Positions 1 to 6,063 of a DNA stretch of 9,226 nucleotides are shown here, one piece after another. How positions within the stretch are numbered: the first letter of the stretch is position 1; the number at the start of each line of letters is the position of its first letter. The stretch covers positions 1 through 9,226 of the forward strand of contig JALUYN010000529.1 in the NCBI GenBank assembly GCA_027012915.1. The letters run 5' to 3'. The notes below the pieces were generated by a model that was given only the letters and a program-made list of their open reading frames with translations, was not told where the DNA came from and ran no database searches. The stretch is from Cellvibrionaceae bacterium (GTDB lineage Bacteria > Pseudomonadota > Gammaproteobacteria > Pseudomonadales > Cellvibrionaceae). The translations under genes were made by a program, and so were the position numbers.

Positions 1-38
1 AAGATCATCCCACGACGCTCAAATGTGGCACCCCTATT

Positions 39-240
39 CCCCCTCTGCGCAGCTGAGCACTGGAGTTTTTCAATGGATTAAGCGAGGACTGTTTGAGGGA
101 GCGCAGCGACTGAGTTCCGCAGCGCCATTGAAAAGCGAAGCGCGCAGGGCAGTCGCGAAGCGACCAAGCAGCGGGGGCGGTTTTGGATTGTTAAGGCCTT
201 TGGGCGACCAAAGGCCTTAACTCGCCCAGCCAGGGCGAAA
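39..240 (+). ncRNA. Candidate structured RNA / dispersed RNA element, family not identified
   Basis: No protein gene is convincing here, but pairing is dense. Bases 39-48 can pair with 168-177 (9 of 10 pairs, one mismatch at 44/172), closing the 5' part. Bases 67-76 pair perfectly with 125-134 (10 bp). Bases 106-112 pair perfectly with 150-156 (7 bp), and this crosses the 67-134 helix, so the two would form a pseudoknot or be alternatives. On the 3' side a perfect 13-bp stem (191-203 with 208-220) closes a GCGA loop of the GNRA class, followed one base later by a 6-bp hairpin (222-227 with 233-238). The GNRA loop occurs only when the plus strand is read, which favours that orientation. Size (about 200 nt), pseudoknot and 3' hairpins resemble HEARO/omega-type RNAs of IscB elements, but no IscB gene follows, and that link is inference. 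A dispersed repeat of unknown function is equally possible. Confidence 0.5.
191..238. repeat. Two consecutive perfect hairpins (13 bp and 6 bp)
   Basis: The inverted repeat 191-203/208-220 is perfect over 13 bp with loop GCGA. Bases 222-227/233-238 form a second perfect 6-bp stem with loop AGCCA. Neither is followed by a T run on either strand, so they do not look like a classical intrinsic terminator. They lie 63 bases past the stop codon of the leftward ArsR gene and could still protect or end its transcript. They are best read as the 3' domain of the RNA element around them. Confidence 0.75.
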
Positions 241-300
241 CCTATCTACAAATCACGCGACTTGAAGGAAAAGAGAAGGAAACCCACAAAACGAATAGCT

Positions 301-606
301 CTAGAATTCGTCCTCCGGACAATACAACTCATGCATCGTCCCCAAAATCGCCTTCACCGCCTCATCCGCCAGAGAATAGTAAATCCACTGCGCCTCACGC
401 CGAGTCGCCACAATCTTCTCATCACGCAAACGCGCCATATGCTGAGAGATCGCCGATTGACTCAAACCCGTTATTTCTTCCAACTCGCCAACCGTGTGCT
501 CACGATTCACCAGCGCACAAAGCACCATCAACCGCGACGGATTGGCGAGCGACTTCAATAGTGCCGATGCCTGCGCTGCATTGGCGCGCATCACTTCTAA
601 ATCCAT
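301..606 (-). CDS. ArsR-family winged-helix repressor with a SqrR/BigR/HlyU-type cysteine pair
   Basis: A 101-residue cytoplasmic transcription factor, full length for the ArsR/SmtB family. The N-terminal helix carries the family signature LANPSRLMVLCAL (residues 20-32). The helix-turn-helix is at about 38-61, with recognition helix LSQSAISQHMARLR (48-61), followed by the beta-hairpin wing VATRREAQWIYYSL (66-79) and a C-terminal dimerisation helix. No metal-binding CxC is present. The only cysteines are C30 and C96, exactly 66 residues apart, matching the reactive pairs known in SqrR (C41/C107), BigR (C42/C108) and HlyU (C38/C104). Those proteins release DNA when the pair forms a di- or tetrasulfide. 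A persulfide or redox sensor is therefore the best inference. The start is supported by a GGGAAAG ribosome-binding site (610-616 on the plus strand) just upstream. The gene is divergent from the receptor operon across a 454-base gap that contains two TAATATTA palindromes, a plausible shared operator. Confidence 0.93.
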   Translation of the reverse strand: MDLEVMRANAAQASALLKSLANPSRLMVLCALVNREHTVGELEEITGLSQSAISQHMARLRDEKIVATRREAQWIYYSLADEAVKAILGTMHELYCPEDEF

Positions 607-681
607 ATTCTTTCCCGAGAATAGTGACAGTTATTCAGGAAGCCTTAGTCCTGACATCTCTGAGCATACCACAACCATTAG

Positions 682-713
682 CTGACCCTAATATTACACT
701 TACCTAATATTAG
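682..713 (+). promoter_or_regulatory. Candidate rightward promoter overlapping twin TAATATTA palindromes (operator)
   Basis: CCTAATATTA occurs twice, at 687-696 and 703-712, with 16 bases between equivalent positions. Each contains the perfect 8-bp palindrome TAATATTA, and the right copy extends to the 10-bp palindrome CTAATATTAG (704-713). A sigma70-like pair fits over them: CTGACC at 682-687 (4 of 6 matches to TTGACA), a 17-base spacer, and TAATAT at 705-710 (4 of 6 matches to TATAAT). One palindrome would lie in the spacer and the other on the -10 box, the geometry of a repressor site. AT-rich palindromes are usual ArsR-family operators. Binding by the neighbouring ArsR protein, and use as a promoter, are inferences. 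Confidence 0.5.
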
Positions 714-716
714 CAC

Positions 717-1060
717 CCAGAAAACCCGTGGCCTGAAGCGATCACACTCGAGCCGCCACAGCGGCTCAAAATCAGACTGAAAAGCCATAATAGTTGGTAC
801 CCTTGCCTCACTTAGAACAAAAATAAATCCAATCTATGGCAAATTGCGCAAAATCACCAATATTGCGGCGCAATCGCGCCTTTCCTCTTACAACACGCGC
901 TGATAGTCTAGCGGTAGCTTTCAACGCCATACCGGAATGCGACAGGGATCGCAGGTCACAGAGACCCTTCCACGATGATCAAATGAGGCCTGAGAATGCA
1001 GTGACGCATACGGGCCGCCAACTAGCCGAACTATTTAGTCGAACTATGTTTAGTCGAACT
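717..1060 (+). other. Long leader region of the receptor operon; no gene recognised
   Basis: If transcription starts near 717, a leader of about 340 bases precedes the first receptor. An open frame in phase with the receptor runs from an ATG at 836, but its 75 residues contain no signal peptide and resemble nothing recognisable, so I read it as untranslated. Small structures are visible. Bases 843-849 can pair with 868-874 (7 bp), while 862-866 can pair with 870-874 (5 bp), and these two are mutually exclusive. A GGTC/GACC hairpin lies at 954-957/963-966. I see no known riboswitch signature, including no cobalamin-type conserved core. A second promoter near 803-828 (TTGCCT followed by an AT-rich stretch) is possible but weak. 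Confidence 0.4.
750..767. repeat. Perfect 7-bp hairpin in the divergent intergenic region
   Basis: GAGCCGC (750-756) and GCGGCTC (761-767) are perfect inverted repeats around the loop CACA. It would form just inside the rightward leader if transcription begins near 717. No T run follows on either strand, so it is not an intrinsic terminator. It could stabilise the 5' end of the mRNA or be a protein site. Confidence 0.5.
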
Positions 1061-1063
1061 ATG
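1034..1063 (+). repeat. 15-bp perfect tandem duplication ending in ATG at the receptor start
   Basis: TTTAGTCGAACTATG occurs at 1034-1048 and again directly at 1049-1063. A decayed third copy (TAGCCGAACTAT) lies just to the left at about 1023-1034. The unit is 15 bases, so the reading frame is kept and two in-frame ATG codons result, at 1046 and 1061. The second aligns with residue 1 of the paralogous receptor and is taken as the start. Using 1046 would add five residues (MFSRT) to the signal peptide. Confidence 0.9.
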
Positions 1064-3151
1064 CGCAGCCCAAAACTGATAATAATAACGCTGGCACTAC
1101 TTCAAGCACATCACTCCTACGGCGAGTCTGTCGACTACTACGATGAAACCGATATGTTCGCCGATATCCCTATGGTCAGTTCCGGCTCACGCATGGAACA
1201 GACTCCGGCCAACGCCCCTTCCTCTGTTACTATCATCGACAGCGAGGTGATTCGCGCACTGGCACCCAATAGTCTGGTGGACGTATTTCGCCTGGCCCCC
1301 AGCTTTATCAGTTTTCACGTCAATGGCTCACTGATGGCTTTGTCTGGCCGCGACCTCACGGACGACGATCCGCGCCGGGTGGAGGTGCGCGTCAATGGCC
1401 GCAGTGTCTATCTGCCGTCTTACCCCACTGTCGCCTGGGATTCACTGGGCATCACCCCGGACGATATCGAACGCATTGAGCTGGTTCGCGGCTCTAATGT
1501 GCCGACCTATGGTTCCAACGCAATCATGGGCGCGGTGAACATCATCACCAAAAGCCCTCTGAAGGAAAGTGGCACCCATGTGCACGCCACCGTCGGTGAT
1601 CGTCACACTCGCAACATCAATGTCCGCACCAACTTCAAATTTGATAACGGCTACGCTCAGATTCGCGCAGCCCACCGCGAAAACGCGGGATTTAACGGCG
1701 CCAAACCAGCCCCCAATGACGATCAGCCCAACAATAGCGATCTGCTGGATGACGACACTCTCGTCAACCATCTGGTATTCAGCGCGGTAACCACACCAAC
1801 GCTACTGGACACTTTTAATTTTGAAGCCGGTTACAGCAAGGGCAGCTTTGGTATAGGCGACGGCGATCGCCCCAACGAGTTCTCCGACGATGACAACACC
1901 AGCTATTGGATCAATGCCGGCTGGGAGCGAGCCAATGATACCGATCGCTGGCACGCCCACTTTTCGTTCTACGACAGCGACTCAGAGGTCAATTTATTCA
2001 GTCCGCTGTCGCGAGCGCTGACGGTTACTCTGGGAGTGCCCGTTACGCCCGCGATGGTCAGCGCCATGTTGGGAGGCAACCCCGACCCCGTCTTAAATTT
2101 TGCCGCAGGGCGCCGTCACGCACAGTCGCTGGAAACTGAGCTGGAATACGAAACTCAGCTGACAGATCACGTTCGCACGCTGATCGGGGCCGGTTATAAA
2201 CTGCAGCGCCTGAAAGCCCCCATCGAAATTGAGGGCGACGATTTTATCGACAACAGCATCTTCTACCTGTTTTCCAATACCGAGTGGCAATTGAATGACA
2301 AATGGCTGGCCAACGCCGGTTTTATGCTGGAAAACCAGCAACTGGATGAAGCCAATTTTTCGCCGCGATTGTCCTTGCACTATCAGTTTCTATACGGCCA
2401 CACACTGCGCCTGAGCGGTTCCAAAGTCTACCGTTCACCATCTATCATCGAAGCCAAGCGCGAGCAATTTAAGACCGCCTACGGCATTATCAACGACTAC
2501 AATTTGATCGGCAGTGACCTGCTTAACGCCGAGGAAATGGATCAATTGGAACTGGCGTACTATGGCCAATTCTTCGACGGTAAGCTCACCGTAGACTGGC
2601 GAGCATTTCACGAGAACATGGAAGGCGGCATCGATCACGTCAAGTGGAGCAGGGATCACCAGGGCTGGGACGCGTCTGAGGATTTCGACGGCGATGCCTT
2701 TTTCTTCAGCAACAGCAAAGACTGGCGCGCCACGGGCTATGACCTGCAAGTGAAGTGGTCGCCCAGCGACAGCCTCACAGTGCATTGGCAGAACACCAAC
2801 ACACGCCTGAATTCCTACCGCCTTGTCAGAGAATCCGATCCCGCCGGATCCACCAGCCCCGACAAGGTGCCGCGTCATGTCACCAGTCTGCTGGCTACTT
2901 ATCAACTGCCTTCAGGCTGGACACTGGCTGCGATGGGCTACCACCAATCCTACGTATCCTGGCGCTCAGGCAAAGCGGTAGACAGCTATGATCGCTACGA
3001 CCTTTCTCTCGGCAAGAGTTTCAAGATCCAAAACTACTTGCTGGGGCTGAATATCAAAATCGACAATCTCACCAACGAGAAGTACGAGGAATACCAGGAT
3101 GGCAACTTCTTTGAACGCGCCGCCTACATCAATGCCAGCCTAAGTTGGTGA
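1061..3151 (+). CDS. TonB-dependent outer-membrane receptor, first of a tandem pair (ligand unknown)
   Basis: A 696-residue protein: signal peptide (about 1-21, hydrophobic core LIIITLALL), a plug domain (about 50-165) and a 22-strand-type barrel to the C-terminus. The plug ends in the family signature IERIELVRGSNVPTYGSNA (137-155) followed by AVNIITK, where the usual RGP and GG are RGS and MG. The last residue is Trp, as expected for BAM-assembled barrels, preceded by the conserved NLTNEKYEEYQ motif. A TonB box is not certain; DIPMVSSGSR (35-44) is the likely region. The start at 1061 is chosen because residues 1-170 then align without a gap to the downstream paralogue and a normal signal peptide results; the frame stays open back to an ATG at 836, but that extension lacks such a signal. 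No clear Shine-Dalgarno is seen. It is the first gene of the operon. Active, TonB-driven uptake of a large or scarce nutrient is the family role; the substrate cannot be told. Confidence 0.93.
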   Translation: MRSPKLIIITLALLQAHHSYGESVDYYDETDMFADIPMVSSGSRMEQTPANAPSSVTIIDSEVIRALAPNSLVDVFRLAPSFISFHVNGSLMALSGRDLTDDDPRRVEVRVNGRSVYLPSYPTVAWDSLGITPDDIERIELVRGSNVPTYGSNAIMGAVNIITKSPLKESGTHVHATVGDRHTRNINVRTNFKFDNGYAQIRAAHRENAGFNGAKPAPNDDQPNNSDLLDDDTLVNHLVFSAVTTPTLLDTFNFEAGYSKGSFGIGDGDRPNEFSDDDNTSYWINAGWERANDTDRWHAHFSFYDSDSEVNLFSPLSRALTVTLGVPVTPAMVSAMLGGNPDPVLNFAAGRRHAQSLETELEYETQLTDHVRTLIGAGYKLQRLKAPIEIEGDDFIDNSIFYLFSNTEWQLNDKWLANAGFMLENQQLDEANFSPRLSLHYQFLYGHTLRLSGSKVYRSPSIIEAKREQFKTAYGIINDYNLIGSDLLNAEEMDQLELAYYGQFFDGKLTVDWRAFHENMEGGIDHVKWSRDHQGWDASEDFDGDAFFFSNSKDWRATGYDLQVKWSPSDSLTVHWQNTNTRLNSYRLVRESDPAGSTSPDKVPRHVTSLLATYQLPSGWTLAAMGYHQSYVSWRSGKAVDSYDRYDLSLGKSFKIQNYLLGLNIKIDNLTNEKYEEYQDGNFFERAAYINASLSW

Positions 3152-3170
3152 CCCAAAAGGCATTTTTGGG
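3152..3170 (+). other. Hairpin immediately after the first receptor stop codon
   Basis: CCCAAAA (3152-3158) and TTTTGGG (3164-3170) form a perfect 7-bp stem with loop GGCAT, starting on the base after the TGA. The T tract is inside the stem rather than after it, so it is a poor terminator. In the 54-base gap between two receptor genes it could act as an mRNA processing or stability element that gives the paralogues different levels. Confidence 0.45.
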
Positions 3171-3205
3171 CACAATCAACGTTTACGAGTCTATTTGCAG
3201 TTCCC

Positions 3206-5356
3206 ATGAAGTTTCGAAAAAAACTATTTGTTACATTCGCCGCCCTCAGCAGTGCCTACGCCCAGGCCGAAGTAAACGGCTATTTTGACGAAACGGACTT
3301 GTTTACCGACATTCCCACCGTGAGCTCCGGCTCGCGCCTGGAACAGAAGACCTCTAACTCGCCATCATCTGTCACGGTGATTACCAGCGAAATGATAGCA
3401 GCACTGGCTCCCAACAGCCTGGTGGAAGTGTTTCGCCTGGCGCCCAGTTTTGTGAGTTTCTACATCAATGGCTCGCTACCCGGTGTGTCTGGGCACGACT
3501 CCACTGACGACGACCCTCGCCGCCTGGAAGTAAGGGTCAATGGCCGCAGTGTGTACTTACCCTCATACCCGACAGTCGCCTGGGAATCTCTGGGTATTAC
3601 CCCGGACGATATCGATCGCATTGAAATGGTACGCGGTTCCAACGTACCCACCTACGGCTCCAATGCCATCATGGGCGCCATCAATATCATCACCAAGAGC
3701 CCCCTAAAGGAGGCCGGCACCCACATTACTGCCACCTTTGGCGACAGGGACACCCGCAATCTGAACGTGCGCCACAATTTCAGCTTTGACGGCGGTTATG
3801 GTCAGCTGCGCATCGCCCAGAGAGAAAATGCAGGTTTTGAAGGGTTCGATATCCCTCGCTGCCAGCGGACCATTGACTCCGGTCTGTATACTGCATGGCC
3901 ACTGAAGATTACCGACCTTGGGGACTGCCAAAAGGACCCTAACTACAGCCCGAGCAAGACAGATGTGCTGGACGACGATACCCGCGTTAGCCACATGGTG
4001 TTCAATGCGGTACTGACCCCCAACCTGACAGACAGCTATACCTTTGAAGCAGGCTACAGCGATGGCCGTTTTGGCCTCGGCGATGGCGACAACGTTGATG
4101 AATTTCGCAACGATGAAAATACCAGCTGGTGGCTCACCAGCGCCTGGAGCCGAGTTAACAAAGAAAGCCAGTGGGATGCTCACTTTTCATTTTATGAAAG
4201 CGATGCCAATCACGAACTGATTTTGCCTTTGTCGGCAACGGATGAAGACCTGACGCCAGCCATTGTTACCGGCATTCTCGGCAGCGACCCCTCTACAAAC
4301 TGGGGCCTTGGACAACGCAAAGCACAATCGTTGGAAGCCGAGCTGCAATATCAATTCACCCCGCTCGACAATGTTCGTACACTGGCGGGCGTTGGCTACA
4401 AGCTGCAGCGCATGAAATCACAGCAGCAGCTCAACAGAAGCGGCTATGTGAACAACGACATTGTCTATGTCTTTTCTAACACCGAGTGGCAAATATCCGA
4501 TCGCTGGCTGACCAATATTGGCTTTATGGTGGAAGATCATAAATTGGATGAAACCAATATCTCTCCCCGTATGTCGCTGCATTACCAAATAACTCCGGGC
4601 CACACTCTGCGAGCCAGCGCCTCCAAGGTATACCGCTCGCCATCCATCGCAGAGGCCAAACGGGAGCAGTTCTACCAGGCTGGCGCCTACATGGATTATC
4701 ACCTGATCGGCGATGAAAACTTAGCTGCAGAGGAACTCAATGAACTGCAGCTGGCCTACTACGGCAGCTTTTTCGACGGTCGATTAAAAATCGACTGGCG
4801 CGCCTTTCACGAGGACATGGAAGGTGCCATCGATCATATCAAGTGGGAGATCCCTCATCAGGGCTGGGATCCGGCAGTGGAAGTCTACGCCAACGGCAAA
4901 GCCTATTTCTTTAGCAACGCCAAAGACTGGCAGGTGTCTGGCTATGATCTGCAGTTGACCATCACCCCCGTAGACAGCACTACAATCTACTTTCAGCACA
5001 CCAACAACCGAGTAGATGCCTGGCGTCAGAAAGACTGGGATGAACCCGAGGGAACCCGCCGATATCACGAAGTCCCCGAGCACGTTTCCAGTATACTGGT
5101 CACTCACAAGTTGGATTCTGGCTGGACGTTCGCCGTTATGGGCTACCGTCAGAACTTTACCAACTGGCGAGGAGGCAAAGACCTAGACCGCTTCCGCCGC
5201 TTTGACGCATCCATCAGCAAGACCCTGTCATTCAATGAGTATGACCTGACTCTGAATGTAAAAGTAGACAATATTGCCGATGAGGAATATGAAGAATATC
5301 AGGACGGTAATTTCTTCCGACGCTCGGCATATTTGAACGCCAAGCTACAATGGTAA
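3206..5356 (+). CDS. TonB-dependent outer-membrane receptor, second paralogue with a cysteine-containing loop insertion
   Basis: A 716-residue paralogue of the preceding gene, aligning along its whole length and almost identical through the plug core (for example VNGRSVYLPSYPTVAW at 111-126 in both). The signal peptide is about 1-21 (MKFRKKLFVTFAALSSAYAQA), the plug about 50-165 with IDRIEMVRGSNVPTYGSNA (137-155), then the barrel ending in Trp after EYQDGNFFRRSAYLN. The 20 residues it has over its neighbour come mostly from one insertion at about 215-250. This insertion holds C219 and C241, the only cysteines in the protein, which suggests a disulfide-bonded extracellular loop. The neighbour has no cysteine. 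Both carry DDDxRxxH/N-type acidic turns in the following strands. The pair arose by tandem duplication and the loop change suggests altered ligand choice. No strong Shine-Dalgarno precedes the ATG. It lies 29 bases before the regulator gene and is likely co-transcribed with it. Ligand unknown. Confidence 0.95.
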   Translation: MKFRKKLFVTFAALSSAYAQAEVNGYFDETDLFTDIPTVSSGSRLEQKTSNSPSSVTVITSEMIAALAPNSLVEVFRLAPSFVSFYINGSLPGVSGHDSTDDDPRRLEVRVNGRSVYLPSYPTVAWESLGITPDDIDRIEMVRGSNVPTYGSNAIMGAINIITKSPLKEAGTHITATFGDRDTRNLNVRHNFSFDGGYGQLRIAQRENAGFEGFDIPRCQRTIDSGLYTAWPLKITDLGDCQKDPNYSPSKTDVLDDDTRVSHMVFNAVLTPNLTDSYTFEAGYSDGRFGLGDGDNVDEFRNDENTSWWLTSAWSRVNKESQWDAHFSFYESDANHELILPLSATDEDLTPAIVTGILGSDPSTNWGLGQRKAQSLEAELQYQFTPLDNVRTLAGVGYKLQRMKSQQQLNRSGYVNNDIVYVFSNTEWQISDRWLTNIGFMVEDHKLDETNISPRMSLHYQITPGHTLRASASKVYRSPSIAEAKREQFYQAGAYMDYHLIGDENLAAEELNELQLAYYGSFFDGRLKIDWRAFHEDMEGAIDHIKWEIPHQGWDPAVEVYANGKAYFFSNAKDWQVSGYDLQLTITPVDSTTIYFQHTNNRVDAWRQKDWDEPEGTRRYHEVPEHVSSILVTHKLDSGWTFAVMGYRQNFTNWRGGKDLDRFRRFDASISKTLSFNEYDLTLNVKVDNIADEEYEEYQDGNFFRRSAYLNAKLQW

Positions 5357-5385
5357 GAAGCTCACCAAAGGAATGGTAGAACGCA

Positions 5386-6036
5386 ATGACACTGAATATC
5401 GTAATCGCAGACGATCACGTCATAACCCGCAAAGGAATTATGGCGTCGCTGCTGGAGATGTTTCCCGGCGCCCAGATTATTGAGTGCGCCGACGCCAGCG
5501 ACGTGCTCAGCGCTATTAAACAACACGGGGTTGATCTGGCCCTGGTAGACCTGTTTATGCCTGGTGAGGACGGTTTCAGCTTTCTCAAAAAGCTGTGTCG
5601 CAATAACCCGGATCTTCCCGTGGTAGTGTTTTCCGCCACAGATATTGCCAACCACGTGCAGCGAGTTATCGACATTGGGGTCAGCGGCTTTATCCACAAA
5701 AGCTCTGGCTTCGACAGCATGAACCAGGCGCTGCGAACCGTCATCGAAGGCGGCAGTAGCTTTCCCGATATGGGGGGACAGGAAAAGGCGCCCGATAACG
5801 CCTATGATTTCAACATACCCAGCAACCGCGACGCCCTACTCAATAGTTTAACCAAGCGCCAACTGGAGACATTACGCTGCCTGGTGCAAGGCATGAGTAA
5901 TCGGGAAATCGCCGCGGCCATGTTCATTTCGGAAAATACGGTTAAAACCCACCTCAAGGGATTGATGCTCGAATTGAACTGCAACAACCGCACTGAAGCC
6001 GTGGTCCTGGCTCAGGAACTCGGTTTGCTGGACTGA
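5386..6036 (+). CDS. NarL/LuxR-family response regulator
   Basis: A 216-residue, full-length two-domain DNA-binding regulator. The receiver is at about 3-122: acidic pair D9-D10 in IVIADDH, phosphoacceptor D55 in LALVDLFMPGEDG, the switch Ser at S83 and the conserved Lys K105 in GFIHKSS. A linker (about 123-150) leads to a LuxR-type helix-turn-helix at about 153-212, with LTKRQLETLRCLVQGMSNRE at 155-174 and recognition helix SENTVKTHLKGL (182-193). All catalytic residues of the receiver are present, so it should be phosphorylated. Its natural partner is the hybrid kinase two genes downstream, reminiscent of the BarA-UvrY / GacS-GacA pairing, but encoded locally. A weak AAAGGA lies at 5367-5372, 13 bases before the ATG. 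Targets are unknown; control of the adjacent receptors is an inference. Confidence 0.95.
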   Translation: MTLNIVIADDHVITRKGIMASLLEMFPGAQIIECADASDVLSAIKQHGVDLALVDLFMPGEDGFSFLKKLCRNNPDLPVVVFSATDIANHVQRVIDIGVSGFIHKSSGFDSMNQALRTVIEGGSSFPDMGGQEKAPDNAYDFNIPSNRDALLNSLTKRQLETLRCLVQGMSNREIAAAMFISENTVKTHLKGLMLELNCNNRTEAVVLAQELGLLD

Positions 6037-6063
6037 CAGACCGCGAGCGAACAGGGAAGTGTT

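Noticed and set aside
23..220. Open frame of 65 codons on the plus strand
   Set aside because: Its composition is Arg/Ser/Gly-rich without a recognisable domain, no ribosome-binding site is seen, and its stop falls inside the arm of the 13-bp hairpin. The base-pairing pattern explains the region better than coding does.
191..238. Intrinsic terminator for the ArsR gene or for a gene left of the window
   Set aside because: The stems are strong but no T run follows on either strand.
262..561. Open frame of 99 codons opposite the ArsR gene
   Set aside because: It is the complement of a clear ArsR-family gene, and its His/Arg/Thr-rich product is typical of an antisense shadow.
11..988. 15 of 18 bases shared between 11-28 and 971-988
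   Set aside because: In a window of this length roughly a dozen such matches are expected by chance, and the flanking sequences do not align.
836..1060. N-terminal extension of the first receptor from ATG 836
   Set aside because: The extension would bury the signal peptide about 75 residues inside the protein. Starting at 1061 gives a normal signal peptide and an ungapped match to the paralogue from residue 1.
717..1060. Cobalamin or other known riboswitch ahead of the receptor gene
   Set aside because: TonB-receptor leaders often carry one, but I could not find a recognisable conserved core; a covariance search would settle it.
3704..4183. Minus-strand open frame of 159 codons within the second receptor, and similar frames at 2435-2905 and 1442-1771
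   Set aside because: They lie antisense to receptor genes with clear family motifs, show no domain or ribosome-binding site, and reflect codon bias of the real genes.
5362..5744. Two overlapping minus-strand open frames across the response regulator
   Set aside because: The plus strand encodes a complete receiver with all catalytic residues, so these are shadows.
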